The notes beneath the pieces are model-generated. The model had not been told where the DNA came from and ran no database searches. It worked only from the letters and a program-made list of their open reading frames with translations. 64,000 bases of DNA, taken from the NCBI GenBank assembly GCA_016721185.1, contig JADKIP010000012.1, forward strand, positions 248,001 to 312,000. The letters are read 5' to 3'. Source of the DNA: Candidatus Dechloromonas phosphorivorans. GTDB lineage: Bacteria; Pseudomonadota; Gammaproteobacteria; Burkholderiales; Rhodocyclaceae. Position numbers and translations under genes: made by a program. Below are positions 1-8,278 of the stretch, piece by piece (the first letter of the stretch is position 1; every line of letters begins with the position of its first letter).

Positions 1-765
1 TTGGATGTCTCGCTCAAAATACTCCGCGTGCTCGATGACCCGGACTGCCACATTGACCAGGCGGCCAAACTGATTCTTGGCGAACCGCTGCTTTCGGCGC
101 GAATCGTTGCCGTCGCCAATAGTACGGTCTACAACCGTTCCGGCCAAAAAATCACCGATCTACGCAATGCCGTGTCGCGCATCGGGCTGCGTACCGCACG
201 CGCCCTAACGGCGGCCATCGCAACCCGGCAAATGGCAGGAAGCCCGACATTCCCCGCCTTGCGCGCCACTACCGCTCGCCTTTGGGAACACACCGCACAC
301 GTTGCAGCACTAGCTCACGTCATCGCCCGCCGGGTTACCCACCAGGATGCAGAAACTGCTCTATTTGCCGGCATCGTTCACGAAATTGGCGGCTTCTACT
401 TAATCTCACGTGCCAAAGATTTTCCCGGGCTGCTCGACGGAGAACCCGCAGAATGGGCCGAACAGGCGGAAGCCGAGATTGGTCGAGCGATACTCGTCCG
501 GCTATCCGTCCCGGATGCGGTCATTGGTGCCATTGAATCAATGTGGGAGGGCTACCTGGCCCTTCCACCAGTATCACTCGGTGACACCCTTCTGCTTGCC
601 AACGATCTCTCCCCGGTTGCCTCACCCCTGTATGAAACCGCCGAGATCCGCAACCCCGCTGATGCCCCGGTTATTGATTCGATTATCGATGAACAAACGC
701 TCAGCAGCATCCTTAGCGAATCTGTCGCCGAAGTCGAATCCCTCACTGCAGCCCTGCAGTTTTAA
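1..765 (+). CDS. HDOD domain protein (5' end cut by window)
   Basis: The reading frame is open from the first base, so the true start probably lies outside the window; 254 residues are visible. The protein matches the HDOD family, a degenerate HD-phosphohydrolase-like helical fold found in signalling proteins. The stretch around residues 28-72 (EPLLSARIVAVANS, then a conserved ..AVSRIGLRTARAL segment) is the typical HDOD core, followed by helices with LFAGIVHEIG near residue 122. HDOD proteins usually lack the metal-dependent phosphodiesterase residues and act in signal transduction or cell-cycle control. No partner domain is visible in this portion. The gene converges on the MscS gene and ends a few bases before a shared hairpin. 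Confidence 0.8.
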   Translation: MDVSLKILRVLDDPDCHIDQAAKLILGEPLLSARIVAVANSTVYNRSGQKITDLRNAVSRIGLRTARALTAAIATRQMAGSPTFPALRATTARLWEHTAHVAALAHVIARRVTHQDAETALFAGIVHEIGGFYLISRAKDFPGLLDGEPAEWAEQAEAEIGRAILVRLSVPDAVIGAIESMWEGYLALPPVSLGDTLLLANDLSPVASPLYETAEIRNPADAPVIDSIIDEQTLSSILSESVAEVESLTAALQF

Positions 766-769
766 ATAA

Positions 770-793
770 AAAAGCCCGCACCAATGCGGGCCT
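770..793 (-). terminator. Intrinsic terminator of the mscS-type gene
   Basis: A 7-bp stem (GCCCGCA, CCAA loop, TGCGGGC at 774-791) lies between two convergent genes. Read on the minus strand it is followed by a run of Ts, so it terminates the MscS gene and may also slow transcription from the HDOD gene. Confidence 0.8.
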
Positions 794-813
794 CAACAAC
801 GAATAGAAATAAC

Positions 814-1638
814 TCAGTTGCTCTGCGTCAAAATGACGCTCTGAGCCGGCATCGGTGCCGGGAAGCCAGCCTCTGCCAACGCTTCACGAATCATCTTGTT
901 GGTATCGAAATAAACCTGCCAGTAATTATCGTTATGGCAATAAGGACGCACCGCCAGAACCGGGCCCACCAGCGTAAAGTCCAGAATTTCCACATCAACC
1001 TTCGGTTCGGCCAGCACGTTCGGGATAGTCGCAATTTTCTCTCGAAGCACTGCCATGGCGGCTTGATGATCGGCAGCACCCGACAACTGGCACTTCAAAT
1101 CTACGCGCCGAAACGGGTTGACCGTGAAGTTCTGGATCGTGTCACTGAATATCTTGTTATTACCCACAATAGTTTGCACATTGTCCGGCGTATTTACTGT
1201 CGTTGTGAACAAACCCAACTCGGTCACCGTACCGGTAACACCGGCCACAGTAACGAAATCGCCCACCTTCATCGGCCGCAAAACCACCAAAAACGCACCC
1301 GCTGCAAAATTGGCAAGCAACCCAGACCACGCCAACCCAATTGCCACACCGCCTGCGGCAATCAAGGCAGCGAATGTGGTTGTTTGAATCCCGAAATATC
1401 CCAAAATCCCGACAACCAGCAGCACATTCAAAGTGACGGTGATAACCGACCCGAGGTAGCGCAACACGGTGGGATCAACCTTCTGCTTCTCCAGCGAAGC
1501 GCGAACCATGCTGAGAACCATGCCAATCAACCAACGACCAATCACCCAAAAGGCAATGGCGGCCAAGATTTTTATGCCCACGTCCGTCGCTGTCGTCACG
1601 ATCAGATCCTGATACCGGGAAATATCCTGTTCAGTCAT
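814..1638 (-). CDS. mscS: MscS-family small-conductance mechanosensitive channel
   Basis: The 274-residue product has the usual length of E. coli-type MscS. It shows an N-terminal membrane helix (about residues 20-42), a second around 62-82, and the Gly/Ala-rich pore helix (FAALIAAGGVAIGLAWSGLLANFAAGAF, about 88-116) that is the family hallmark. The beta domain (VGDFVTVAGVTGTVTELGLFTTTV) and the C-terminal alpha/beta domain follow. It sits in the inner membrane and releases solutes on hypo-osmotic shock. It is a single gene, convergent with the HDOD gene and with its own terminator; the tRNA cluster starts about 170 bp upstream. Confidence 0.95.
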   Translation of the reverse strand: MTEQDISRYQDLIVTTATDVGIKILAAIAFWVIGRWLIGMVLSMVRASLEKQKVDPTVLRYLGSVITVTLNVLLVVGILGYFGIQTTTFAALIAAGGVAIGLAWSGLLANFAAGAFLVVLRPMKVGDFVTVAGVTGTVTELGLFTTTVNTPDNVQTIVGNNKIFSDTIQNFTVNPFRRVDLKCQLSGAADHQAAMAVLREKIATIPNVLAEPKVDVEILDFTLVGPVLAVRPYCHNDNYWQVYFDTNKMIREALAEAGFPAPMPAQSVILTQSN

Positions 1639-1808
1639 CTCTTTTCTCCATAAAAATGAAAAACGTAAATATTAAAGTGCCCACTGATTATTCTATCCAT
1701 TGTTCCTATAGAAACCATATTGTCATTAAATCTAGCGGCAACCTCCATCAATAAACAAAGTTCGTTGACGCACCTTGGCTCGATCTATATAATTCGCGCT
1801 CTTCAAGT

Positions 1809-1884
1809 GGGTCGGTAGCTCAGTCGGTAGAGCAGCGGACTTTTAATCCGTTGGTCCCGAGTTCGAATCTCGGCCGACCCACCA
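1809..1884 (+). tRNA. tRNA-Lys (anticodon TTT)
   Basis: A 76-nt cloverleaf with acceptor arms GGGTCGG/CCGACCC, D-loop TAGCTCAGTCGGTAGAGC, anticodon loop CTTTTAA (anticodon TTT), TTCGAAT T-loop and an encoded CCA end. It is the first of three clustered tRNAs. Confidence 0.97.
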
Positions 1885-1901
1885 TAAACTCCATGGAAGA
1901 T

Positions 1902-1977
1902 GGGGCGTTAGCTCAGTTGGTAGAGCAGCGGACTCTTAATCCGTAGGTCGACAGTTCGAATCTGTCACGCCCCACCA
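1902..1977 (+). tRNA. tRNA-Lys (anticodon CTT)
   Basis: A 76-nt cloverleaf with acceptor GGGGCGT/ACGCCCC, anticodon loop CTCTTAA (anticodon CTT), TTCGAAT T-loop and encoded CCA. It begins 17 nt after the first tRNA-Lys, so the two are probably cotranscribed. Confidence 0.96.
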
Positions 1978-2083
1978 ACTGAATCAATGACTTAGTTTTA
2001 GTGTCTGATTCTAAGAGTTACATCGCTATCGACGTTGTAACCAATTTTTTACCAGTTTTTGCAAGTGAAGTGCGTTTCTCGGA

Positions 2084-2159
2084 CGCGGGGTGGAGCAGTT
2101 GGCAGCTCGTCGGGCTCATAACCCGAAGGTCGCAGGTTCAAGTCCTGCCCCCGCAACCA
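2084..2159 (+). tRNA. Initiator tRNA-fMet (CAT)
   Basis: A 76-nt tRNA with the initiator hallmarks: a C1-A72 mismatch at the acceptor end (CGCGGGG against CCCCGCA), three consecutive G-C pairs in the anticodon stem (GGG-CTCATAA-CCC), anticodon CAT and an encoded CCA end. It lies 106 bp after the second tRNA-Lys and is followed by its own hairpin terminator. Confidence 0.97.
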
Positions 2160-2170
2160 AAACATCATTG

Positions 2171-2206
2171 AAGGATCAACTGCTTAGCTGCGTTGATCCT
2201 TTTTTG
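2171..2206 (+). terminator. Intrinsic terminator after tRNA-fMet
   Basis: A 10-bp inverted repeat (AAGGATCAAC at 2171-2180 and GTTGATCCTT at 2192-2201) is followed by a run of Ts to 2205, ending the tRNA transcript. Confidence 0.9.
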
Positions 2207-2326
2207 CTTTAAGGCTGGTCATGGAACGGCCCGGTTTTACACCCTACGACGTCTCCAGCCAACGCAAACGGGAATCTGAATGCCCGCCCCGGGTGATCGA
2301 TCGTGCTTCGGGTTAGAATCGTTGGC

Positions 2327-2716
2327 ATGATTGGAATCCTCTTAATTACCCACGGCAGCTATGGTGAGGCGCTTGTGCAGAATGCCTGCCATGTGCTCAA
2401 CAAGCGCCCGATACAACTGAATCAGCTGGGGGTTGCCGCCCAGGATGACCCGCTCGACCTGCTCCCGTTAGCCCGCCAAATGCTTGGCCTGGTGGACAAT
2501 GGCAAAGGCGTTCTGGTGCTGACTGATATTTTTGGCGCATCGCCCTCCAACCTTGCCCTCAAACTGCTCGAACCCGGCCGAGTTGAAGGCATTGCCGGCG
2601 TCAATTTACCCATGCTGCTGCGCGCCCTGACCTATCGCGAACGCGGTATGGATGTCTTGCTGACCCGCGCCATTGCTGGCGGACGGGATGGCGTTCTCAA
2701 CATGCAGGACCATTAA
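2327..2716 (+). CDS. PTS EIIA component, mannose family
   Basis: A 129-residue cytoplasmic protein beginning MIGILLITHG, the typical EIIA-Man start; His9 in the THG motif is the predicted phosphorylation site. An upstream GTG at 2303 in the same frame would only add eight residues that do not fit the family. It forms an operon with HPr (start 2 bp after this stop) and enzyme I. No EIIB, EIIC or EIID gene is visible. By family knowledge such incomplete proteobacterial PTS chains act in regulation rather than sugar uptake; that role here is inference. No promoter or regulator is obvious beyond the tRNA terminator upstream. Confidence 0.92.
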   Translation: MIGILLITHGSYGEALVQNACHVLNKRPIQLNQLGVAAQDDPLDLLPLARQMLGLVDNGKGVLVLTDIFGASPSNLALKLLEPGRVEGIAGVNLPMLLRALTYRERGMDVLLTRAIAGGRDGVLNMQDH

Positions 2717-2717
2717 A

Positions 2718-2987
2718 ATGCTGACCAAAGAAACTCAAATCATCAACAAACTGGGCTTGCATGCACGAGCCTCGGCCAAGCTGACGCAACTCGCCGGCAA
2801 GTTCAAGTGCGAAGTCTGGATGAGCAAGGGAACGCGCCGCATCAACGCCAAGAGCATCATGGGCGTGATGATGCTGGCGGCCGGCAAGGGTTCGACGGTG
2901 AGCATTGAAACCGATGGCGCCGATGAGGCCGAGGCGATGGCAGCGCTGCTCGCCTTGATTGCCGACTATTTCGGCGAAGGGGAGTAA
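2718..2987 (+). CDS. ptsH: Phosphocarrier protein HPr
   Basis: An 89-residue HPr. The catalytic His15 lies in the conserved GLHARAS segment and takes phosphate from enzyme I; Ser46 lies in NAKSIMGVM, the position used for regulatory phosphorylation by HPr kinase in species that have it. The ATG at 2718 lies just after the EIIA stop, so translation is probably coupled. Enzyme I starts 7 bp after the stop. HPr here would pass phosphate to the adjacent EIIA-Man protein. Confidence 0.97.
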   Translation: MLTKETQIINKLGLHARASAKLTQLAGKFKCEVWMSKGTRRINAKSIMGVMMLAAGKGSTVSIETDGADEAEAMAALLALIADYFGEGE

Positions 2988-2993
2988 ACAGCG

Positions 2994-4736
2994 ATGAGTT
3001 TCACACTGCATGGTTTTGGCGTCTCGGGCGGCATCGCTATCGGGCGAGCCATGCTTATGTCGCATGCAACGCTTGAGGTTTCGCACCTCACTGTTGCGCC
3101 GCGCATGGTGGACAAGGAAATTGCCCGTTTCGAGGCGGCGATCAAGGTCGTCAAGGACGAACTGGTGGCGATGAAGGAAACAACCGAGCACGCGCCAGCC
3201 GAGCTTTCCGCCTTTATCGACATCCACACCATGTTCCTCGAAGACCCGGAACTGGTCGACAAGCCACGCGAAATCATTCGCGAGCGGCGCTGCAATGCCG
3301 AATGGGCGTTGGTGCAGCAGATGGAATATCTGGTCCATCAATTTGAACAGTTCGACGACGCCTACCTGCGCGAGCGCAAGTTCGACGTTGTGCAGGTGGT
3401 CGAGCGCGTCATCAAGGAACTGCTCGGCCATCCGAGCCGGGCGGTGATGAAGGCGGGCAAGGGGCTCAAGGAAGAAACTTTGATCGTCGTGGCGCACGAC
3501 CTTTCGCCAGCCGACGTGATTGCCTTCAAGGAACACCGTTTTGCCTCGTTCATTACTGATGTGGGCGGCGCCACCTCGCATACGGCAATTCTTGCCCGCA
3601 GCATGGCGATCCCTTCAGTGGTCGGCATGGAGAATGCCCGTTCGCTGATTCGCGACGGCGAGTTACTGATTGTCGATGGCCAGCGTGGCGTCGTCATCAT
3701 CAACCCGGATCCACGTGTGCTGGAAGAATACCAGCTTCGCAAAAACCAGATCGAGCTGGAAGAATCCAAGCTCAAGCGCCTGAAGACTGCCAAATCGCAG
3801 ACTATTGATGGCATTGAAGTACAGCTGTTTGCCAATATCGAGCTGCCCGGCGACGTGCCGGAAGCGGTGGAGGCCGGTGCCGAGGGCATTGGCCTGTTCC
3901 GTACTGAATTTCTTTTCCTGGATCGCGGTGACATGCCCGATGAGAAGGAGCAGTACGAAGCCTACAAAAAAGTCGTCAAGGGCATGGGCGGCCGGCCGGT
4001 CACGATCCGGACCTTCGACCTGGGAAACGACAAGGATATTCACCCGGACGCCAGCCTCGGTGACCGCGTCAAGACCAACCCGGCGCTGGGCCGCCGCGCC
4101 ATTCGCCTGTCGCTGGCCGAACCGCATACTTTTCAGATCCAGTTGCGCGCCATTCTGCGCGCCTCAAAACATGGCCCGATCAAGCTGCTGATCCCGATGC
4201 TGGCCCATGCCCATGAAATCGACCAGACACTGGCCGCACTGGAGCAGGCTAAATCCAGCCTGCGCGGCGAAAAAATTGCTTTCGACGAAAATATCCAGGT
4301 CGGCGGCATGATCGAAATCCCGGCGGCGGCGCTGGCTATCGGCCTTTTCCTGCGCCGCCTTAATTTTCTCTCGATCGGCACCAACGACCTGATTCAATAC
4401 ACGCTGGCGATTGATCGCTCGGACGAACAGGTTGCCTCGCTTTATGACCCGCTCCACCCCGCCGTCCTGATGCTGCTCGCCCACACCATGGCCAGCGCCG
4501 AGAAGGTTGGTATCCCGGTTTCGGTGTGCGGCGAAATGGCGGGCGACCCGAAATTGACCCGCCTTTTCCTCGGCATGGGGCTGCGTATTTTCTCGATGCA
4601 CCCATCGCAGATCCTCAAGGTAAAAAATCGCGTCCTCAAGGCCAACGTTGAGGAAATTGCCCCCAACGTGCGTCGCATGTTGCGCCTGGAAGAACCGGGT
4701 AAGTTGCGGGAAGCGCTGGAAAAGCTGAACGCCTGA
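2994..4736 (+). CDS. ptsI: PTS enzyme I (PEP-protein phosphotransferase)
   Basis: A 580-residue protein of normal enzyme I length. It takes phosphate from phosphoenolpyruvate and gives it to HPr. Visible features are the N-terminal helical HPr-binding region, the phospho-histidine segment GGATSHTAILAR with His196, the C-terminal PEP-binding barrel with RTEFLFLDR, and the catalytic Cys512 in SVCGEMAGDP. It is last in the EIIA-HPr-EI operon, and no terminator hairpin is obvious before the copper island. Confidence 0.97.
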   Translation: MSFTLHGFGVSGGIAIGRAMLMSHATLEVSHLTVAPRMVDKEIARFEAAIKVVKDELVAMKETTEHAPAELSAFIDIHTMFLEDPELVDKPREIIRERRCNAEWALVQQMEYLVHQFEQFDDAYLRERKFDVVQVVERVIKELLGHPSRAVMKAGKGLKEETLIVVAHDLSPADVIAFKEHRFASFITDVGGATSHTAILARSMAIPSVVGMENARSLIRDGELLIVDGQRGVVIINPDPRVLEEYQLRKNQIELEESKLKRLKTAKSQTIDGIEVQLFANIELPGDVPEAVEAGAEGIGLFRTEFLFLDRGDMPDEKEQYEAYKKVVKGMGGRPVTIRTFDLGNDKDIHPDASLGDRVKTNPALGRRAIRLSLAEPHTFQIQLRAILRASKHGPIKLLIPMLAHAHEIDQTLAALEQAKSSLRGEKIAFDENIQVGGMIEIPAAALAIGLFLRRLNFLSIGTNDLIQYTLAIDRSDEQVASLYDPLHPAVLMLLAHTMASAEKVGIPVSVCGEMAGDPKLTRLFLGMGLRIFSMHPSQILKVKNRVLKANVEEIAPNVRRMLRLEEPGKLREALEKLNA

Positions 4737-4808
4737 GCGAGGTCTTGCAGGCATCAAAGCGCTGCCTTTAGCCTTGAATATTACCGAAAAACCGCCCCGC
4801 GCCTGAAT

Positions 4809-4824
4809 GCTGCGGTCGACCGCC
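4809..4824. repeat. Copy of dispersed GTCGAC-centred motif
   Basis: Intergenic copy GCTGCGGTCGACCGCC, a near-complete palindrome centred on GTCGAC, between ptsI and the TonB receptor. It belongs to a family of about eighteen copies in the window. Confidence 0.6.
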
Positions 4825-4870
4825 AAAAAGGGCAAAACCACGCCCGCATTGAGCAGCTTGCGAGGTGACA

Positions 4871-4887
4871 TGCGGCAATTTGCCACA
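4871..4887. promoter_or_regulatory. 17-bp operator (site 1) upstream of the TonB copper receptor
   Basis: TGCGGCAATTTGCCACA is an inverted repeat with 7-bp arms and a 3-bp spacer. It ends 66 bases before the receptor start. A -10-like hexamer (GAAAAT, 4911-4916) begins 32 bases after the centre, which would put the site near -41, as for class II Crp/Fnr activators. The same sequence recurs at 7952 and 16899. Confidence 0.7.
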
Positions 4888-4953
4888 TTCCGCCCACGTT
4901 GAAACCCGAGGAAAATTAGCCCCCGCTTAAATACAACAAAACGGGAGTGTTTC

Positions 4954-7230
4954 ATGGGGTATCGAATTCATCCGCTGGTGGCCGCAATGGCCGTCGCTTT
5001 CTCCGGGGCGGCATTCGCCCAGGCCAATCCGCAGGTAATGGATGCGGTCAACGTCACCGCCCAGCGTGAAACCCCGCTGCCAAACAGTTCCGGCGCGTTG
5101 AACGCGAATGAAGTAGCCGCCCAGCGCGCTTATGTCAGCGATACCGCCCAGCTTTTGAGTGATGTACCCGGCATCAGTCTTTATGGCGCTGGCGGCGTTT
5201 CCAGCCTGCCGGCCATTCACGGTCTGGCCGACGACCGCCTGCGCATCACCGTCGATGGCATGGACTTCATTGCCTCCTGCCCCAATCACATGAACCCGCC
5301 GCTCTCCTATCTCAATCCGAGCAGCATCGGCAAACTCAAGGTTTATGCCGGCATTACGCCGGTCAGCGTTGGCGGCGACAGTATTGGCGGCACGATCATT
5401 GCCGAAACACTGGCCCCCGAATTTGCCGCACCGGGTCAAAGCATTCTCGCCAAGGGTGAAATTGGCGGCTTCTATCGCAGCAATGGCGATGCCCGCGGCG
5501 GCAATGTTTCCGCCACGATGGCCAGCGAGAATTTCAACATCAGCTATACCGCCTCGACGGCCAAAGCCAACAACTACACCGCGGGCGGCGATTTCAAGAC
5601 AACGACCGCCACCGGGCGCAATGGGCACACGCTGCCGCTGGATGAAGTCGGCTCGACGGCCTACGAAACCCGCACCCAGACACTGGGCTTTGCCATGAAA
5701 GGCGGCAATCACCTCGTTGAAGCCAAGCTGGGCTATCAGGAAGTGCCGGAACAGCTCTACCCGAACCAGCGCATGGACATGCTCGACAATACCCAGAAAC
5801 GCTTCAATTTGCGCTATCTCGGCCAGTTCGACTGGGGTTCGCTGGAGGCACGGGCCTATCACGAGTCAGTCGATCACTTCATGGACTTCGGGGCCGACAA
5901 GCGCTACTGGTACGGCTCGAACTCCGGCACCGGCGCGCCCTGTTCACCGATTCGATTTGCCGGCAACCCCAAAGGCACCTGCGCCGAAGGCATGCCGATG
6001 TACAGCGAAAGCAAGACCACCGGGTTCAACCTCAAGGCCGATGTTCAACTCAGCCAGCAGGATTTGCTCCGGGTCGGCGGCCAATTCCAGAGCTACCAGC
6101 TTGACGATTGGTGGCCTGCTTCCGGCGGCGGCATGGGGCCGGGCACCTTCGACAACATCAACGATGGCAAGCGTGACCGCACAGCGCTGTTTGGTGAATG
6201 GGAATCACGGATCAACCCGCAGTGGATGAGCCTGCTCGGTGTGCGCTATGAACGCATCGAGTCGGATGCCGGTGATGTTCGCGGCTACAACACGGCAGTG
6301 ACCGCCATGGGCAGCCAGTACGCCGACGCAACCGCCTTCAACGCCCAAGACCATGCGCGTAACGACAATAACTGGGATTTGACCGCGCTGGCCCGCTACA
6401 CCGCCAACGTCAATACCGACATCGAATTCGGCTTTGCCCGCAAGGTGCGCTCGCCGAATCTTTATGAGCGCTACACCTGGTCTACCTGGTCGATGGCTGC
6501 CGTGATGAACAACTTTGTCGGCGACGGCAACGGTTACATCGGCAACATCGATCTCGAGCCGGAAAAGGCACACACCCTGAGCGCCACCTTCGACTGGCAT
6601 GCCGCCGACCGCAACTGGTGGCTGAAGGCTACGCCCTACTACACCGAAGTGACCGATTACATTGACGCGATTCGCTGCACAACCGGGGCCGCATGTACGC
6701 CGACCAACAGCAGTACGACGAACCAGTTCGTCATCCTCAAATACGCCAACCAGTCGGCACGCTTGTATGGCCTCGACCTTTCCGGCCACATGCCGCTGGC
6801 TAACGGTGGCTTCGGTCAGTTCGCGCTCAAAGGCTTGATCAATTTCACCAATGGCAAGAATCGGGATACCGGCGACAACCTGTACAACATCATGCCGCTC
6901 AATGCCAAGGCTACCCTGACCCATCAACTGGGTGGCTGGAACAATGCGGTCGAGTTGGTGATGGTATCGGCGAAGGATGAGACCTCCGATGTTCGCAACG
7001 AAATCGAGACCGCCGGTTACGGCCTGACCAACCTGCGCACCAGCTACACCTGGAAGCAGGTGCGGGTCGATCTCGGCGTCGAAAACCTGTTCGACAAATA
7101 CTACGCATCCCCGCTGGGTGGCGCCTATGTTGGCCAAGGCACCACCATGAGCACCAACGGCATCCCCTGGGGCGTAGCCGTTCCCGGCATGGGCCGCTCG
7201 ATCTACGCGGGCTTCAATCTCAAGTTCTGA
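4954..7230 (+). CDS. TonB-dependent copper receptor, OprC/NosA type
   Basis: A 758-residue outer-membrane receptor with a signal peptide ending at AFAQ (residue 23), a plug domain (about 45-150) and a 22-strand-type barrel ending in Phe. The copper-site motif known from Pseudomonas OprC, CxxxM plus HxM, is present as Cys109-Pro-Asn-His-Met113 and His308-Phe-Met310. NosA/OprC proteins bind and import copper across the outer membrane with energy from TonB-ExbBD, none of which is encoded here. The start has a good GGGAG ribosome site. An operator-like repeat lies upstream and a strong hairpin downstream, so it is monocistronic. Confidence 0.92.
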   Translation: MGYRIHPLVAAMAVAFSGAAFAQANPQVMDAVNVTAQRETPLPNSSGALNANEVAAQRAYVSDTAQLLSDVPGISLYGAGGVSSLPAIHGLADDRLRITVDGMDFIASCPNHMNPPLSYLNPSSIGKLKVYAGITPVSVGGDSIGGTIIAETLAPEFAAPGQSILAKGEIGGFYRSNGDARGGNVSATMASENFNISYTASTAKANNYTAGGDFKTTTATGRNGHTLPLDEVGSTAYETRTQTLGFAMKGGNHLVEAKLGYQEVPEQLYPNQRMDMLDNTQKRFNLRYLGQFDWGSLEARAYHESVDHFMDFGADKRYWYGSNSGTGAPCSPIRFAGNPKGTCAEGMPMYSESKTTGFNLKADVQLSQQDLLRVGGQFQSYQLDDWWPASGGGMGPGTFDNINDGKRDRTALFGEWESRINPQWMSLLGVRYERIESDAGDVRGYNTAVTAMGSQYADATAFNAQDHARNDNNWDLTALARYTANVNTDIEFGFARKVRSPNLYERYTWSTWSMAAVMNNFVGDGNGYIGNIDLEPEKAHTLSATFDWHAADRNWWLKATPYYTEVTDYIDAIRCTTGAACTPTNSSTTNQFVILKYANQSARLYGLDLSGHMPLANGGFGQFALKGLINFTNGKNRDTGDNLYNIMPLNAKATLTHQLGGWNNAVELVMVSAKDETSDVRNEIETAGYGLTNLRTSYTWKQVRVDLGVENLFDKYYASPLGGAYVGQGTTMSTNGIPWGVAVPGMGRSIYAGFNLKF

Positions 7231-7258
7231 TCGAGTTCCTCGCCTTTTCAGCAAAGAC

Positions 7259-7284
7259 AGCCCCGGCCACCACCGGGGCTTTTC
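7259..7284 (+). terminator. Terminator after the TonB receptor
   Basis: An 8-bp perfect stem AGCCCCGG / CCGGGGCT with a 6-nt loop is followed by TTTT. It separates the receptor from the regulator gene. Confidence 0.85.
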
Positions 7285-7308
7285 GCATTCTCGCCAGTGA
7301 GGTTTGAA

Positions 7309-7939
7309 ATGAGCCCGATTTTCGCAGTCGACCGCAGCAACCGGGAGTCAGCAGCCCTTGGGAACGATAAGCCCGCCAAGCCGCGCAGCACCTGCCATTT
7401 TGGCGTTGGCGAAGCGCTTTACCAAGCAGGCGGCGAGGGGATGGCCTGGCGCGTGCGGAACGGCGTCGTTCGGCTCGACACGCTTAGCCTCAACAGGCAA
7501 ACTGACATTCGCCAGTCTGGCCATCGCCGGCGATATTCTCGGATGCGAAACCCTGCTCTTCGGCGCCTACACTTTTTCTGCCTCAGCGCTGACCCAGTGC
7601 GAACTGACCCCGTGGCCGGAAGGCGAAGCCAGCGCCGCCGGGGAATCCCTGCTCGAATCACTGGCGATCGCCCAACGTCGGGCCGCTGACGTTGTCGCAC
7701 TGCGCGGTGGCCAGGCGATCGATCGGGTCATCGCTCTGATTCATCTGCTGGGCGACAGTCAAGGCCAGGTCGTTCTGCCTACCCGGCAAGACATCGCAGA
7801 CATCACCAATCTGCGCTTTGAAACCATTTCACGCCTGATCAAAGGGCTGGAACGCAGCGGCATTCTGGCAACGGTGCATATCGACGGCGTCCACGCAACG
7901 CGGGCCTATGCGGTCAAGCTGGCCGCACTGCATACCTGA
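7309..7939 (+). pseudogene. Crp/Fnr-family regulator with an apparent +1 frameshift
   Basis: The family signature is split over two frames. From ATG 7309 (after TGAGG) frame 1 encodes GEALYQAGGEGMAWRVRNGVVRLDTLSLN, matching the first half of a Crp-type cyclic-nucleotide fold. From about 7498 frame 2 continues GKLTFASLAIAGDILGCETLLFG and then the winged helix-turn-helix (VLPTRQDIADITNLRFETISRLIKGLERSG, C-terminal third). Removing one base near 7495-7500 gives a normal 209-residue protein. No Fnr-type cysteine cluster is present. It lies between two copies of the 17-bp operator and is the obvious candidate regulator of the copper island. It could be a sequencing error, a real mutation or recoding; there is no homopolymer at the junction. 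Confidence 0.75.
7324..7339. repeat. Copy of dispersed GTCGAC-centred motif
   Basis: GCAGTCGACCGCAGCA lies within the N-terminal codons of the regulator gene, where it encodes VDRS. Confidence 0.55.
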
Positions 7940-7951
7940 ACCTGATCAGGG

Positions 7952-7968
7952 TGCGACAATTTGCCGCA
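7952..7968. promoter_or_regulatory. 17-bp operator (site 2) upstream of the Sco/ABC/ATPase operon
   Basis: TGCGACAATTTGCCGCA, an inverted repeat with 7-bp arms, ends 55 bases before the first gene of the long operon. A -10-like TAGGAT begins 32 bases after its centre (7992-7997). It differs from site 1 at only two positions. Confidence 0.72.
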
Positions 7969-8023
7969 TTCCCAGCGCATGGCGAACTCGTTAGGATCAG
8001 GCCATTGCGAAGGGGAGAGCGCC

Positions 8024-8200
8024 ATGAACCAGAATCAAATCAAATCAAATGAGCCTGAAATGGCTTCCTTGCTGCTCGGCGCCGGCTTTGCACTGGCCTC
8101 GCTGATCATTCTGCCGGCCGTGGCCCAACGGGTTGGCCTGGGTTCGAGTTTGACCATTGCCTTGCGCGGCGCCCTGATGCGGGCCGCGAACCGTTTTTGA
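8024..8200 (+). CDS. Small single-span membrane protein, unknown
   Basis: A 58-residue protein starting at ATG 8024 with a strong GGGGAGAG ribosome site. The N-terminus is polar (Gln/Asn-rich) and one hydrophobic helix spans about residues 13-36 (MASLLLGAGFALASLIILPAVA), followed by a short basic tail. I recognise no family. It is the first gene after operator site 2. A short hairpin (8228-8250, AAGGCAA/TTGCCTT) without a T-run separates it from the Sco gene and could act in RNA processing or partial attenuation. Confidence 0.6.
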   Translation: MNQNQIKSNEPEMASLLLGAGFALASLIILPAVAQRVGLGSSLTIALRGALMRAANRF

Positions 8201-8278
8201 TCCTATCGTTTTCAGGCTGTTTTTAACAAGGCAAACTGCGGGCTTGCCTTTCCAGTTTCAAGGTTTCAAAACCGCCTC

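Noticed and set aside
784..1653. 289-codon plus-strand frame over the MscS gene
   Set aside because: It is exactly antisense to a clear MscS gene, has unusual composition (His/Asn/Arg-rich) and no family match.
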